A stretch of 64,000 nucleotides of DNA from Paludisphaera mucosa (GTDB lineage Bacteria > Planctomycetota > Planctomycetia > Isosphaerales > Isosphaeraceae). Under the pieces are notes generated by a model that had not been told where the DNA came from, searched no databases, and saw only the letters and a list, made by a program, of their open reading frames with translations. A program made the translations under genes and the position numbers. How positions within the stretch are numbered: position 1 is the first letter of the stretch; every line of letters starts with the position of its first letter. The stretch covers positions 2,976,001 to 3,040,000 of the forward strand of contig NZ_JARRAG010000002.1 of NCBI RefSeq assembly GCF_029589435.1, written 5' to 3'. Shown in pieces: positions 1 to 8,148 of this stretch.

Positions 1-464
1 TCGAGCCGATAGCGGCCGGAGCCGATCTCGGTCGCGACCAGGGCCCGCGCCCCGAGCCGTCGCGAGGTCGTGAGCTGCGAGATCCCGACCGTCGCCATCG
101 CCCGGCCGTCGGCGATCGCCCGCAGCCATTCGGCCGCCTTGGGGCGCTCGGCCACGGTCGTCAACCGCCGGACGGCCGCGTCGTGCTGCGACAGGATGAA
201 GACCGACGTCAGGCTCGCCTCGGCCAGCCGCGCGTAGCGCTCGACCAGCAGCGGCCGCGGGCAGGCCTCCCCCCCCTGCCCCTCGGCGACCGACCAGCGC
301 ATCGCGCCGGCGTCCTTGAGCAGGCCCCACAGCGTCGCCGGCCAGCCGCCGTCGAGGTCCGCCGGCCCGTCGGCCGCGCGGAGGGCGTCGCTGAGCGCGA
401 GGATCCGGGATTCCTCGGGGTCGCGTCCGGTCCAGAAGCCTTCGTGCACCGCCGCTTCGCCCAT
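1..464 (-). CDS. Acyl-CoA dehydrogenase family protein, truncated at the left edge
   Basis: The reverse strand reads from an ATG at 464 to the window edge without a stop, giving about 154 residues beginning MGEAAVHEGFW. The text fits the N-terminal alpha-helical domain of acyl-CoA dehydrogenases, and the stretch 'ATVGISQLTTSRR' near residues 122-134 resembles the segment leading into the middle beta domain that contacts FAD and substrate. Members oxidise acyl-CoA or acyl-ACP thioesters at the alpha-beta bond. The catalytic half is outside the window, so substrate and activity cannot be judged. The gene is divergent from the Nudix gene, with 67 bases between the two starts. The family call is an inference from partial sequence. 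Confidence 0.72.
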   Translation of the reverse strand, partial: MGEAAVHEGFWTGRDPEESRILALSDALRAADGPADLDGGWPATLWGLLKDAGAMRWSVAEGQGGEACPRPLLVERYARLAEASLTSVFILSQHDAAVRRLTTVAERPKAAEWLRAIADGRAMATVGISQLTTSRRLGARALVATEIGSGRYRL

Positions 465-531
465 GCTAACCTCGACCTCGTCGGTCCGGACGCGCCTATC
501 CTCACGTCATCGTCGCACAAGGCCGCGAACC

Positions 532-1110
532 ATGTCATCCCCGTATTGCTACAAGTACCCGCGCCCGGCCGTCACGACCGACCTGGTGGTCTTCGCCTGG
601 ATCGACCGCGCCCTGCAGGTGCTGCTGATCCTCCGCAAGCACGACCCGTTCGAAGGCCGGTGGGCGATCCCCGGCGGCTTCCTCGACATGGACGAGGCCG
701 CCGAGACCGGCGCGCGTCGCGAACTTGAGGAGGAGACCGGGCTGGTCGTCCCCGGGGCCGTCGAGCCCCTGGGCTTCTTCGCCGCGCCCGGCCGCGATCC
801 GAGGGGACGGACCGTCACCCTCGCCCACGTCGCCGTGCTCCCGGCAGGCGATCACGCGATCCGGGGGGGCGACGACGCGGCCGAGGCGGCCTGGCGGGCC
901 GTCGATCAGGCTCGGGACCTGGCGTTCGACCACGACGAGGTCCTGGCCCTGGCGGTCTCCTGGCTGCGCCGGAAGGTCCTCGCGAGGTCTCCCGAGGCCG
1001 TGGCGTTGTTCCCGCGGCCCGCCGCCGCGTCGGACGTCCGCATCCTCTTCAAAGCCCTCGGCATCCCCGCGCAGGCCGCACCGGCCTGGATCGCCGCGGC
1101 CGGCCGGTAA
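532..1110 (+). CDS. Nudix hydrolase
   Basis: A 192-residue protein with a complete Nudix box at residues 49-71 (G49, E55, then R63-E64-x-x-E67-E68-x-G70), the metal-binding signature of enzymes that hydrolyse nucleoside diphosphates linked to another moiety. The preceding 'WAIPGGF' and the early 'TTDLVVF' strand are typical of ADP-ribose pyrophosphatase-like members; the substrate is not determined. I chose ATG 532 because the domain begins directly after it; in-frame upstream codons read low-complexity shadow sequence. The C-terminal 50 residues fall outside the core fold and may be a helical extension. Confidence 0.9.
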   Translation: MSSPYCYKYPRPAVTTDLVVFAWIDRALQVLLILRKHDPFEGRWAIPGGFLDMDEAAETGARRELEEETGLVVPGAVEPLGFFAAPGRDPRGRTVTLAHVAVLPAGDHAIRGGDDAAEAAWRAVDQARDLAFDHDEVLALAVSWLRRKVLARSPEAVALFPRPAAASDVRILFKALGIPAQAAPAWIAAAGR

Positions 1111-1226
1111 GCTTCGGATCGGTCCGCCTTGCCGGATCGTCGACCAGGCGATACATTCCCGGCGCGTTCCGGGCGCCCTAGCGAGCGTGCGCCCTCCGCC
1201 GACGTCGCGCCAGGAAGGATCGACCG

Positions 1227-2087
1227 ATGAGCATTCTCGGACTGAAGGCGACCCGGCCCCGCGCGGCGGACGGGACCATCCCGATCCGGCCCGACCACCA
1301 GGCCGAGGCCGCCCTCATCCGCGAGCTTTGGGCGCGTCAGAAGGCTTCCGCGGCCGCGGACGTGCTCGACGAGGAAGAGCAAGGCTACCTCGACGCCCAT
1401 TTCGCCATGCCGCTCACGCTCCGCCGTCGTCTGGCGATGATCGACTGGCTGGCCCGCGAGATCCGGCCCGGCGACCGCGTCCTCGAATGGGGATGCCGGC
1501 ACGGCGTCGACTCGTGCATCTACCGACGCCGCTTCGGAAGCTCGTTGGAACTCCACGGCTGCGACTACGTCGAGCCCGAAGCCTATCGACCGTTCCACGA
1601 ATACAGCGGCCTGCAGTACCAGACGGTCCGCCACCCCTATCAGCTCGACTATCGCGACGGCTTCTTCGACGTCGTCACCAGCAACGGCGTGTGGGAACAC
1701 GTCCTGGACGAGGCCAATTCGCTCCCCGAGCTGTTCCGGGTGCTCCGGCCCGGCGGGCTCTTCCTCGTCGCCTGCCTGCCGAACCGCTACAGCTACACCG
1801 AGGCCCTCCAGCGCCGGCTGGGCCACGCCGCCCACGACCGCCTGTACACGATCGGCTCGGCGTCGGACCAGTTGCGGGCCTCGGGGTTCGAGGTGCTCGC
1901 GTGGGAGCGCCGGCTGCTCGTTCCGACGATGCTCAACGGCTTCCCCCGCCTCGTCAAGTCGGCCTACGGCAAGCTGCACGGGGCGGTCTGGGGCCTCAAC
2001 GGCGTCCTGGAACGGGTGTGGCCGGTCAACCTGATCGCCAGCAACCTCATGTTCGTCGCGCGCCGCCCGCGCTCGGCCGACGCCTGA
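1227..2087 (+). CDS. Class I SAM-dependent methyltransferase
   Basis: A 286-residue protein with Rossmann-type methyltransferase motifs: motif I 'VLEWGCRHG' at residues 85-93 (S-adenosylmethionine binding), an acidic post-I position in 'GCDYVEP', 'FFDVVTSNGVWEHV' at 146-159 and 'RVLRPGGLFLV' at 171-181. This is the Methyltransf_11/UbiE-like arrangement. The first 80 residues are an N-terminal extension likely involved in substrate choice. The substrate cannot be inferred: the neighbours (Nudix hydrolase, CPBP protease) do not form a pathway. An AGGAAGG ribosome site lies about 8 bases before the ATG. Confidence 0.87.
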   Translation: MSILGLKATRPRAADGTIPIRPDHQAEAALIRELWARQKASAAADVLDEEEQGYLDAHFAMPLTLRRRLAMIDWLAREIRPGDRVLEWGCRHGVDSCIYRRRFGSSLELHGCDYVEPEAYRPFHEYSGLQYQTVRHPYQLDYRDGFFDVVTSNGVWEHVLDEANSLPELFRVLRPGGLFLVACLPNRYSYTEALQRRLGHAAHDRLYTIGSASDQLRASGFEVLAWERRLLVPTMLNGFPRLVKSAYGKLHGAVWGLNGVLERVWPVNLIASNLMFVARRPRSADA

Positions 2088-2100
2088 GCGATCTCGCCGT

Positions 2101-3012
2101 TCAAGCGGCCGGATCTTCGGGGATGGGAGTCGGATCGATCTCTGCGGGAGCGGCCCCTTGATCAGGGGTCCAATCCTCGGGAACGACGCGACGGTGGCGG
2201 TCCGCCCGGAACTCGCGGCGGAGAAGCTCGATCGAGACGGCCGCCAGCGCGGTGAACCCGACGTGGACGAGGGGGTTCCCGTCGCCCAGGCCGCCGCCGA
2301 CGCCCTGGGCCAAGAGGATGCGCAGGATATAGCCGCTCCCGTTGGCCGCCATGTGGCCGAGGACGCAGCAGCCCAGGCTGCCGGTCCGGTAATAGATCCA
2401 GCCGAAGAAGCAGCCCAGGACGAAGGCCGTGACGAACTGCCAGGGATTCAGGTGGACGATCCCGAAGAGCAGGCTCGACGTCAGGATCGCGGTCGAGGGC
2501 CGGTACCGCCTCAGCAGGCCGTCGAGCATGACGCCCCGGAAGATCATCTCCTCGAAGATCGGCGCGAGGATCACGAAGTAGAGGAAGGTCGCCGCGCTCG
2601 TCTGCCCGACGAGGTCCTTCACCCCCTGGCCGATCGCGTCCGGCATGGGGATCAGGCTTTGCAGCGGCGTGATCACCCCGAACAGCAGCCCGACGGTGCC
2701 GACGACGATCGGAGGTCCCAGCCGCCACGATCCGATCGCGAAGTTGTAGCCCGAGCGGCCCAGCTTGCGTCGTCGGATGCCGTCGACGATATAGGTCGCC
2801 AGCCCGAAGGCGACGGCATAATAGGCCAGCATGGCCCCCTCGGGGCCGAGTAGTTGCGCCGAGAGGACGAGAGGCGAGCAGACCAACGTCGTCAACACCA
2901 CGATACCGGCGATCGCCCAGCTCTGGGCGATCGAAGGGTAAGGCTTCACCGGGGTCGGGACGATGGCCTCGGGCGGAAGGGGCTGCTCGGAATCAACGGC
3001 GTCGATGCTCAT
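2101..3012 (-). CDS. CPBP family intramembrane glutamic protease
   Basis: A 303-residue polytopic membrane protein with the three motifs of the CAAX-processing/bacteriocin-immunity (Abi/CPBP) family: E154-E155-x-x-x-R159, F183-x-x-x-H187 and H220-x-x-x-N224. These form the intramembrane active site known from Rce1-type proteases. About seven hydrophobic segments are visible between residues 33 and 265. The first 30 residues are hydrophilic and proline-rich. ATG 3012 is preferred over an upstream in-frame GTG because a GGAAGG site precedes it. Bacterial substrates are mostly unknown and nothing nearby identifies one. It converges with the methyltransferase, with 13 bases between the stops. Confidence 0.88.
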   Translation of the reverse strand: MSIDAVDSEQPLPPEAIVPTPVKPYPSIAQSWAIAGIVVLTTLVCSPLVLSAQLLGPEGAMLAYYAVAFGLATYIVDGIRRRKLGRSGYNFAIGSWRLGPPIVVGTVGLLFGVITPLQSLIPMPDAIGQGVKDLVGQTSAATFLYFVILAPIFEEMIFRGVMLDGLLRRYRPSTAILTSSLLFGIVHLNPWQFVTAFVLGCFFGWIYYRTGSLGCCVLGHMAANGSGYILRILLAQGVGGGLGDGNPLVHVGFTALAAVSIELLRREFRADRHRRVVPEDWTPDQGAAPAEIDPTPIPEDPAA

Positions 3013-3167
3013 GGCTCCGCCTTCCACAGTACGGCGACGTCGATTCGTCGAGCGAAGGGGCGGTGGGACGGACGACGAGCGCAACCCCTTCGACCGGCGT
3101 CACGCGGCGACGTGAGGGGCGACCTGGCCGATAACCGGCCACCTGGGCGCGGCATCTGCATCACGGT

Positions 3168-3659
3168 TCAATTGGAAAGGTCGGCCTCGCAGAGGATCTC
3201 GAAGCCCATGTCGTGCAGCGAGCGGCTGGCCTGCTCGTTGTTGTCGATGTGCATGGCGACCGAGGGTCGTCCGTGAGGCTGGACGATCAGCGGGTAGGCG
3301 TAGTGGATGTTGATCTCGGCCCGCAGCAGCGCCAGGCACATGTCGGCGAGCGACGACGCCGAGGCCGGCAGCTCGGCGGCCACCAGCTCGTTCTCGGCGA
3401 AGGCGTGCTTGTTCAGGGACAGGATCTCGCGACCCTGTTCCGGATGGCTGAGGATCAATCGGAGAATCGAGCAGTCGGCGGAGTCGGAGATGGTGAGCCC
3501 GACGATCTTCACCTTGCTCCCCTGGAACGAGCGGACGACCTCGAGCAACTGCCCGACGCGGTTCTCCAGGAAGACCGAGAACTGGGTCACGCTGGGCCAG
3601 TTGCGGCCGTGGATCGTCTCGACTTCGACCTCGCTGCCGCCGTCCTCGCCTAAGCTCAT
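3168..3659 (-). CDS. ACT domain-containing protein
   Basis: A 163-residue soluble protein. Residues 20-90 read as an ACT domain ('VTQFSVFLENRVGQLLEVVRSF'-type opening, then 'VKIVGLTISDSADCSILRLIL'), and a second ACT-like half follows at about 100-160 ('INIHYAYPLIVQPHGRPSVAM'). ACT domains bind amino acids and regulate metabolic enzymes; stand-alone tandem ACT proteins like this have no catalytic domain. ATG 3659 was chosen because it follows a GGGA site and the upstream in-frame start adds residues unrelated to the fold. The ligand and partner enzyme are unknown; it lies divergent from the CAP lipoprotein gene. Confidence 0.8.
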   Translation of the reverse strand: MSLGEDGGSEVEVETIHGRNWPSVTQFSVFLENRVGQLLEVVRSFQGSKVKIVGLTISDSADCSILRLILSHPEQGREILSLNKHAFAENELVAAELPASASSLADMCLALLRAEINIHYAYPLIVQPHGRPSVAMHIDNNEQASRSLHDMGFEILCEADLSN

Positions 3660-3784
3660 AGAGTCCCTCGCCTGCTCGCCAGGACCACCCAAGCCGACCG
3701 AAATCGCGCCTCTCAAAGGTAATGGGGTTCATCCACCCACGTCAATGAAAACTCGCCCCGGTTCGCACCCGGAGGAAGGCCTGT

Positions 3785-4645
3785 ATGAACTGCGCCGCTC
3801 TTTGGTCGGCCTGCCTGGTCGTCGCGTCCATCCCGGCCATGACGGGCTGCGGCGACGAGCCCGTGATCGATGAGACCGCCACGGCCTTGCTCAAGGCCCA
3901 CAACGCCGAACGCGCGGAGGCCAAGCTGGCGCCGATGACGCTCGATGACCTCTTGACGAAGGCGGCGCGTGGGCACGCTCAGGATATGGCCGAGCGTCGC
4001 AAGATGAGCCACGAAGGGGGCGACGGCTCTTCCCCTTTCGATCGCATCAAGCGTGAGGGCTATCATTACCTCAAGTCGGGCGAGAACGTGGCGGCGGGCC
4101 AGCGGAACGTCGCGTCCGTCATGCGGTCGTGGATGGACAGCCCCGGTCACAAGAAGAACATCCTGGGCGAGTTCACCCAGATGGGCGCGGCGCAGGCCAA
4201 GGACGACGACGGCGAGCCCTACTGGTGCGTGGTCTTCGGGACCCCCATTCCCAAACTCGACCCCGATGAGGCTTCCAAGGAGGCGTTCGAGAAATTGAAC
4301 GCCGCGCGGAAGGAGGCGGGCAAGGATCCGTTCAAGCTCGACCCCAAGGTGGCGGGGATCGCCCGCAAGCTCGCCGTCTCGGCGGCGGAGTCTGCGGGCA
4401 AGCCGGCCGAGGAGAAGAAGACGCCCGACCTGGGCGCGATGTTCCAGGAGGCCGGGGTCAGCTTCAAGAACCTCACCGAGAACCTGGCGGTCGGCGAGCC
4501 GACGGCCGAGGAACTGGTGAAGGCGATCCTCAAGGACGAGGCGCGCAAGGAGGTCGTGATGGGCCCCTTCGGGTTCGTCGGGATCGGTTATGCCCAGGGT
4601 GACGACGGCACGCCGTTCTGGTGCCTCCTGCTGGTGGAGGAATGA
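3785..4645 (+). CDS. CAP (SCP/PR1) domain lipoprotein with two CAP repeats
   Basis: A 286-residue exported protein. The N-terminus is a lipoprotein signal with the lipobox Cys at residue 22 ('AMTGC'). Residues 35-150 form a canonical CAP domain: HNAER at 39-43, His64, 'SHEGG' with His76, 'GENVA' with Glu100 and 'MDSPGHKKNIL' with His122. Residues 155-286 look like a second, degenerate CAP repeat: 'FEKLNAARKEAG' mirrors the first opening and 'TENLAVG' mirrors GENVA, but the His-containing segments are missing. CAP proteins are secreted and may bind lipids or peptides; the role here is unknown. The lipobox implies anchoring to the inner or outer membrane. Confidence 0.88.
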   Translation: MNCAALWSACLVVASIPAMTGCGDEPVIDETATALLKAHNAERAEAKLAPMTLDDLLTKAARGHAQDMAERRKMSHEGGDGSSPFDRIKREGYHYLKSGENVAAGQRNVASVMRSWMDSPGHKKNILGEFTQMGAAQAKDDDGEPYWCVVFGTPIPKLDPDEASKEAFEKLNAARKEAGKDPFKLDPKVAGIARKLAVSAAESAGKPAEEKKTPDLGAMFQEAGVSFKNLTENLAVGEPTAEELVKAILKDEARKEVVMGPFGFVGIGYAQGDDGTPFWCLLLVEE

Positions 4646-4893
4646 CGCGCGGCGAGGCGGAAAGTCCGGACTCGCGATGATTTCGCGCGAAGCCGCGGGT
4701 CCGTCGTGCCGAAGAATCTGAGGTGACGAGTTCGAATAACCGCGCGCCGGCGGTCGTCCCTTCGAGAGACGGCCACGACGGCCCGGATTCGCGAAGCTCG
4801 GTCGACGGATTCGGTCAAACGACGACGCATCAAGGGCCGGGAGCGGGGACGCCCCCCTTCGTCCGCGGCCTCGTCCAGAAAGGGAATACCCCC

Positions 4894-6255
4894 ATGCCGT
4901 GGCGACGCCTTCACCTGGTCCGGGCCCTCTCGGCCGCGGGACTGGTCAGCAGCTTGATGTTCCTCGGGAGCCCGCACGCGGCCGCGACGTCGAGCGACGA
5001 CGCCGAGCCCACGACGGCCCCGTCCGACGCGTCGACGACTGAGACCGTCGGCCTCCTCAAGGCCGCCCAGGCCGGCGACCTGAAGGTCTCTGCCCGCGGC
5101 CAGGGCCAGGACAAGGTCCGCCTGAACATCCAGAACACCTCCTCCAAGCGGCTCAACGTCATCGTGCCGCCCGGCCTGGTCGCGTCGAGCGGCGTCGGCC
5201 AGGGCGGCCGCGGCGGCGGCGGCTTCCAGAGCATGGGCCTGGGGATGCTCACCAACCGCCCCGGCAGCTTCGGCCAGTTCCAGGGCTCGTCGGCCGCGGG
5301 GCTCCGCTCCATGCCGGTCGCCGGCTCGGAGACCTCGGCGGTGACGATCCCCGCGGGCGAGACCCTCGACGTCTCGATCCCGGCCGTCTGCCTCAATTAC
5401 GGCGTCGCCACCCCCACCTCGCGCGACGCCTTCACCCTGATGGACGTCGACGACTTCACGCAGGACGTCCGCGTCCGCAAGGCGCTCCGGAGCCTGGCGC
5501 TCCTGGGGACCAGCCAGGGCGTGGCCCAGGCCTCGATGTGGCGGATCTGCAACGACGTGCCCTTCGAGGAGATGGCCTCGCGCGACTCCAAGTCCCTGAA
5601 CGACTACGAGATCAGCCTCGCTTCCCGGTTCGTCGACGCCGTCGACGCCGGCGGCTCCGAGGACCTCGTCAACCCGGCCCTGCTGACCGAGGGCCGCGTC
5701 TTCCTGCGGCTCCAGGCCGAGGGCGCGGCGATCCAGGACGACGCATCCCGCCTGGGCGCCAAGCTCGACGGCCTGAGGCTGCTGGGCCTGCCGATCCAGG
5801 TCGTCTCGGGCGAGGAGCCCCCGTCGGCCAACGCCCCCGCCCTGTACGTCAAGGTGGCCCTGAGCGAGTCGCAGGCCGGCGAGGCCGTGGGACGGCTGCA
5901 GGTCGGCTACACCCTGGTCGACGACCAGTGGCGTCCGCTGGGCAAGGCGACCTTCCGCGACCGCTCGTCCGCCGCCGTGCTCGACGCGCAGAGCCTCGTC
6001 CGCCTCGTCGAGCAGGAGCTGGTGGCGACCTTCGTGACCGTCAAGCCGGCCAAGCGGACCGTCAATAGCACGACGCTCCGGGTCGAGAACCGGCTGCCGT
6101 TCACGGTCTCCGGCCTTACCGTCCGCGCCGGGACGTCCGCCGGCTCGCCGATCGTCCCCTTCGACGCCGTCGGCATCGGCCCCGCCCGTTCCGCCCTGCT
6201 GCCGATCCAGGCGGGCCAGGCGCAGATCGCCGGCGTCGAGTTGAACGGCCTCTGA
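4894..6255 (+). CDS. Secreted protein of unknown function
   Basis: A 453-residue protein I do not recognise. The first about 30 residues (MPWRRLHLVRALSAAGLVSS..., ending near 'PHAAA') form a Sec signal peptide, so it is exported. Residues 55-80 ('LKVSARGQGQDKVRLNIQNTSSKRLNV') look like a beta strand-rich domain on how non-classical residues behave at a surface, followed by a Gly-rich stretch at about 92-130. The rest is mixed alpha/beta, with two further strand-rich segments ('LRVENRLPFTVSGLTVRAGT') near the C-terminus that echo the first domain. ATG 4894 is preceded by AAGGG at a good distance; an in-frame GTG at 4723 would place the signal peptide internally. A hairpin terminator follows. 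Confidence 0.75.
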   Translation: MPWRRLHLVRALSAAGLVSSLMFLGSPHAAATSSDDAEPTTAPSDASTTETVGLLKAAQAGDLKVSARGQGQDKVRLNIQNTSSKRLNVIVPPGLVASSGVGQGGRGGGGFQSMGLGMLTNRPGSFGQFQGSSAAGLRSMPVAGSETSAVTIPAGETLDVSIPAVCLNYGVATPTSRDAFTLMDVDDFTQDVRVRKALRSLALLGTSQGVAQASMWRICNDVPFEEMASRDSKSLNDYEISLASRFVDAVDAGGSEDLVNPALLTEGRVFLRLQAEGAAIQDDASRLGAKLDGLRLLGLPIQVVSGEEPPSANAPALYVKVALSESQAGEAVGRLQVGYTLVDDQWRPLGKATFRDRSSAAVLDAQSLVRLVEQELVATFVTVKPAKRTVNSTTLRVENRLPFTVSGLTVRAGTSAGSPIVPFDAVGIGPARSALLPIQAGQAQIAGVELNGL

Positions 6256-6291
6256 TCGAGGGCCCCGACACGACCGGAAAGCTCCGAACAG

Positions 6292-6321
6292 GGCGGCGGG
6301 CTCGCGACGAGTCCCGCCGCC
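6292..6321 (+). terminator. GC-rich hairpin, probable terminator
   Basis: A 9-bp perfect stem (GGCGGCGGG at 6292-6300 pairing with CCCGCCGCC at 6313-6321) whose loop can pair a further 4 bp (CTCG/CGAG). It sits 36 bases after the stop of the unknown secreted protein and is followed by TGGTCGTTTCG, a weak T-rich tail. Confidence 0.55.
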
Positions 6322-6505
6322 TGGTCGTTTCGAAGGATCGCGAGACCTGCAAAATCGGTCCCTCCGTCAAGTCGAAACGCCGGATCGTCGATCCTGATCG
6401 AGCTTCCCGCTGGAGTCGGCTGGGGCGTCACGACGCCGCAAGCCTCGCCGGAAGCAGACGCAAGTCGACGATGACGTCGACCCGACGATCAAGGAGGATC
6501 GATCG

Positions 6506-7567
6506 ATGCTGGAACTCGCATTCATGGCGGCCGCGTGGATAGGCCAGGCCGGCGCGCCGCCGCTGCCGGAATCGACCCTGCCGGCGACGACGGCGGACTC
6601 GCCCCTGTCCCAGGCGATGGACGAGGCGGGCGTCGCCGAGCAGCCCGTGGCCGTCTCGGCGTCTCCGGTCGCGGCGCCGGCCGCCCCACCGACCTACTTC
6701 GACCCGAGCTACGCCCCCGCCGCCACGGCGGCCGCCGACGCGGCCTTCCAGGAGCGTCGGCCGTTCGAGAGCGATCACGCCTTCGACGGCTTCGTCGGGC
6801 CGATGACCGACCCGATCCAGGCCAAGGACGCCCGGTCGCTGACCGAGGCCCGGTTGGTCTTTCTCGGCAACTGGGCGCGGCCGGGGACGCCCGTGATCGG
6901 TTCGGGGACCTACCAGGTCTACGCCTTGCAGCTCCGCCTGGCCCTGACCGAGCGGCTCCAGATCTTCGCGGACAAGGACGGCATCGTCCGCTTCTCGCCC
7001 AAGCCCGGCCGCTCCGTGACGGGCCTGGCGAACATCGCGGCCGGCGCCAAGTACGTCTTCATCCGCGACGTCGAGAACCAATTCCTCTTCAGCGGGGCCG
7101 TCCAGTACGAAGCCCCCACCGGTTACGCCAACATCTACCAGAACCAGGGGTCGGGCCTGCTGGGCGTCTACGGCATCTTCGCCAAGCAGTTCGGCGACTC
7201 GTTCCACGTCTCCGGGCAGTTCGGCCAGAACATCGCCATGCAGAACCAGCTCAACGGCTACTTCTACACCCACCTGCACACCGACTACCGGATCGGCAAG
7301 TTCGTGCCGTTCTTCGAGGCCAACTGGTTCTACTACAACCAGAGCTCGCACTACCTGCCGGCCTCGGTCGGGATGGAAGGGGCCGGTTACATCGACCTGG
7401 GCACGTCCGGATTCACGGGCAACAGCATCGTCACCCTGGCCCCGGGAATGAAGTACAACTTCAGCAAACACCTGGAGTTCGGCCTCTGTTACCAGTTCCC
7501 GGTCAGCCCCGACCACAAGTCGCTCTACGGCGACCAGGTCATCGCCGACCTGATCTGGCGGTATTGA
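6506..7567 (+). CDS. Putative outer-membrane beta-barrel protein
   Basis: A 353-residue protein with a short hydrophobic N-terminus ('MLELAFMAAAWIGQAGA') that may act as an export signal, a Pro/Ala-rich linker to about residue 75, and then alternating aromatic/polar segments ('FLFSGAVQYEAPTGYANIYQ', 'FVPFFEANWFYYNQSS', 'FGLCYQFPVSP') ending in 'IADLIWRY'. A C-terminal aromatic residue and alternating strands are typical of outer-membrane barrels, and the layout resembles the phenol-degradation-type transporter/porin families. The cargo is not known. ATG 6506 follows a GGAGG-type site (AAGGAGGATCGATCG). The barrel call is an inference from strand pattern. Confidence 0.65.
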   Translation: MLELAFMAAAWIGQAGAPPLPESTLPATTADSPLSQAMDEAGVAEQPVAVSASPVAAPAAPPTYFDPSYAPAATAAADAAFQERRPFESDHAFDGFVGPMTDPIQAKDARSLTEARLVFLGNWARPGTPVIGSGTYQVYALQLRLALTERLQIFADKDGIVRFSPKPGRSVTGLANIAAGAKYVFIRDVENQFLFSGAVQYEAPTGYANIYQNQGSGLLGVYGIFAKQFGDSFHVSGQFGQNIAMQNQLNGYFYTHLHTDYRIGKFVPFFEANWFYYNQSSHYLPASVGMEGAGYIDLGTSGFTGNSIVTLAPGMKYNFSKHLEFGLCYQFPVSPDHKSLYGDQVIADLIWRY

Positions 7568-7571
7568 GGGA

Positions 7572-7589
7572 CCGCGGCACCCGCCGCGG
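7572..7589 (+). terminator. Short hairpin after the barrel gene
   Basis: CCGCGGC at 7572-7578 pairs perfectly with GCCGCGG at 7583-7589 across a 4-base loop, five bases after the barrel stop. There is no T tract, so termination is only a possibility. Confidence 0.3.
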
Positions 7590-7680
7590 CCGGGCGAGGG
7601 CCGGGGAATTCGACGGCCGGGGCGAACCATCCCGCCGCGGCCGTCGTAGGAGCCTCGCCGCGTCCTCGCGCGTGGGGCCC

Positions 7681-7710
7681 TTGCCGGCCCCTCGCCGACG
7701 CGGCTACGAT
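7681..7710 (+). promoter_or_regulatory. Predicted promoter of the acylphosphatase gene
   Basis: TTGCCG at 7681-7686, an 18-base spacer and TACGAT at 7705-7710. The -10-like element lies 73 bases before the acylphosphatase start. It fits the pattern seen before several other genes in this window. Confidence 0.45.
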
Positions 7711-7782
7711 GAGTCGGTAGGTTTTCCTCGGCCAGGCGCGGCGTCCGGCCGCGAAGCACCCCGAGCGAGTCGCGCGGCCGGC

Positions 7783-8061
7783 ATGGGACTGGAACGAAGG
7801 CGGATCTTGTTCTCGGGTCGCGTCCAGGGCGTGGGCTTCCGGGCGACGACCAGCTGGCTGGCCCGGGGGTTCGAGGTCGCCGGATACGTCCGCAACCTGG
7901 CCGACGGTCGCGTCGAGGTGGTCGCCGAAGGGGACGACGCCGAGCTCGACAAGTTCGTCGAGGCCGTCCGCGGCGAACTGGGCGGCTTCATCCGCGACGT
8001 CGACGCCTCGCCGCTGACGACCGACGCCCCCCCGCTCGACGGCTTCGGGGTCCGTTATTGA
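7783..8061 (+). CDS. acyP: Acylphosphatase
   Basis: A 92-residue protein, the usual size of acylphosphatase, which hydrolyses carboxyl-phosphate bonds such as acetyl phosphate or 1,3-bisphosphoglycerate. The signature 'SGRVQGVGFRATT' holds the phosphate-binding Arg20, and the catalytic Asn is Asn38 in 'GYVRNLADGRVEV'. Both key residues are present, so the enzyme should be active. ATG 7783 was chosen because the fold starts within a few residues of it; no strong ribosome site is visible. It stands alone, followed by an ABC permease in the same direction after 87 bases. Confidence 0.92.
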   Translation: MGLERRRILFSGRVQGVGFRATTSWLARGFEVAGYVRNLADGRVEVVAEGDDAELDKFVEAVRGELGGFIRDVDASPLTTDAPPLDGFGVRY

Positions 8062-8148
8062 TCCCGAGGCCCGGCCGCCCGCCGACCTCCTCGCTCCGCG
8101 ATCATCGAATTCCGCATCCTCCGATCCTTATCCCCGAATCAGAGCACC

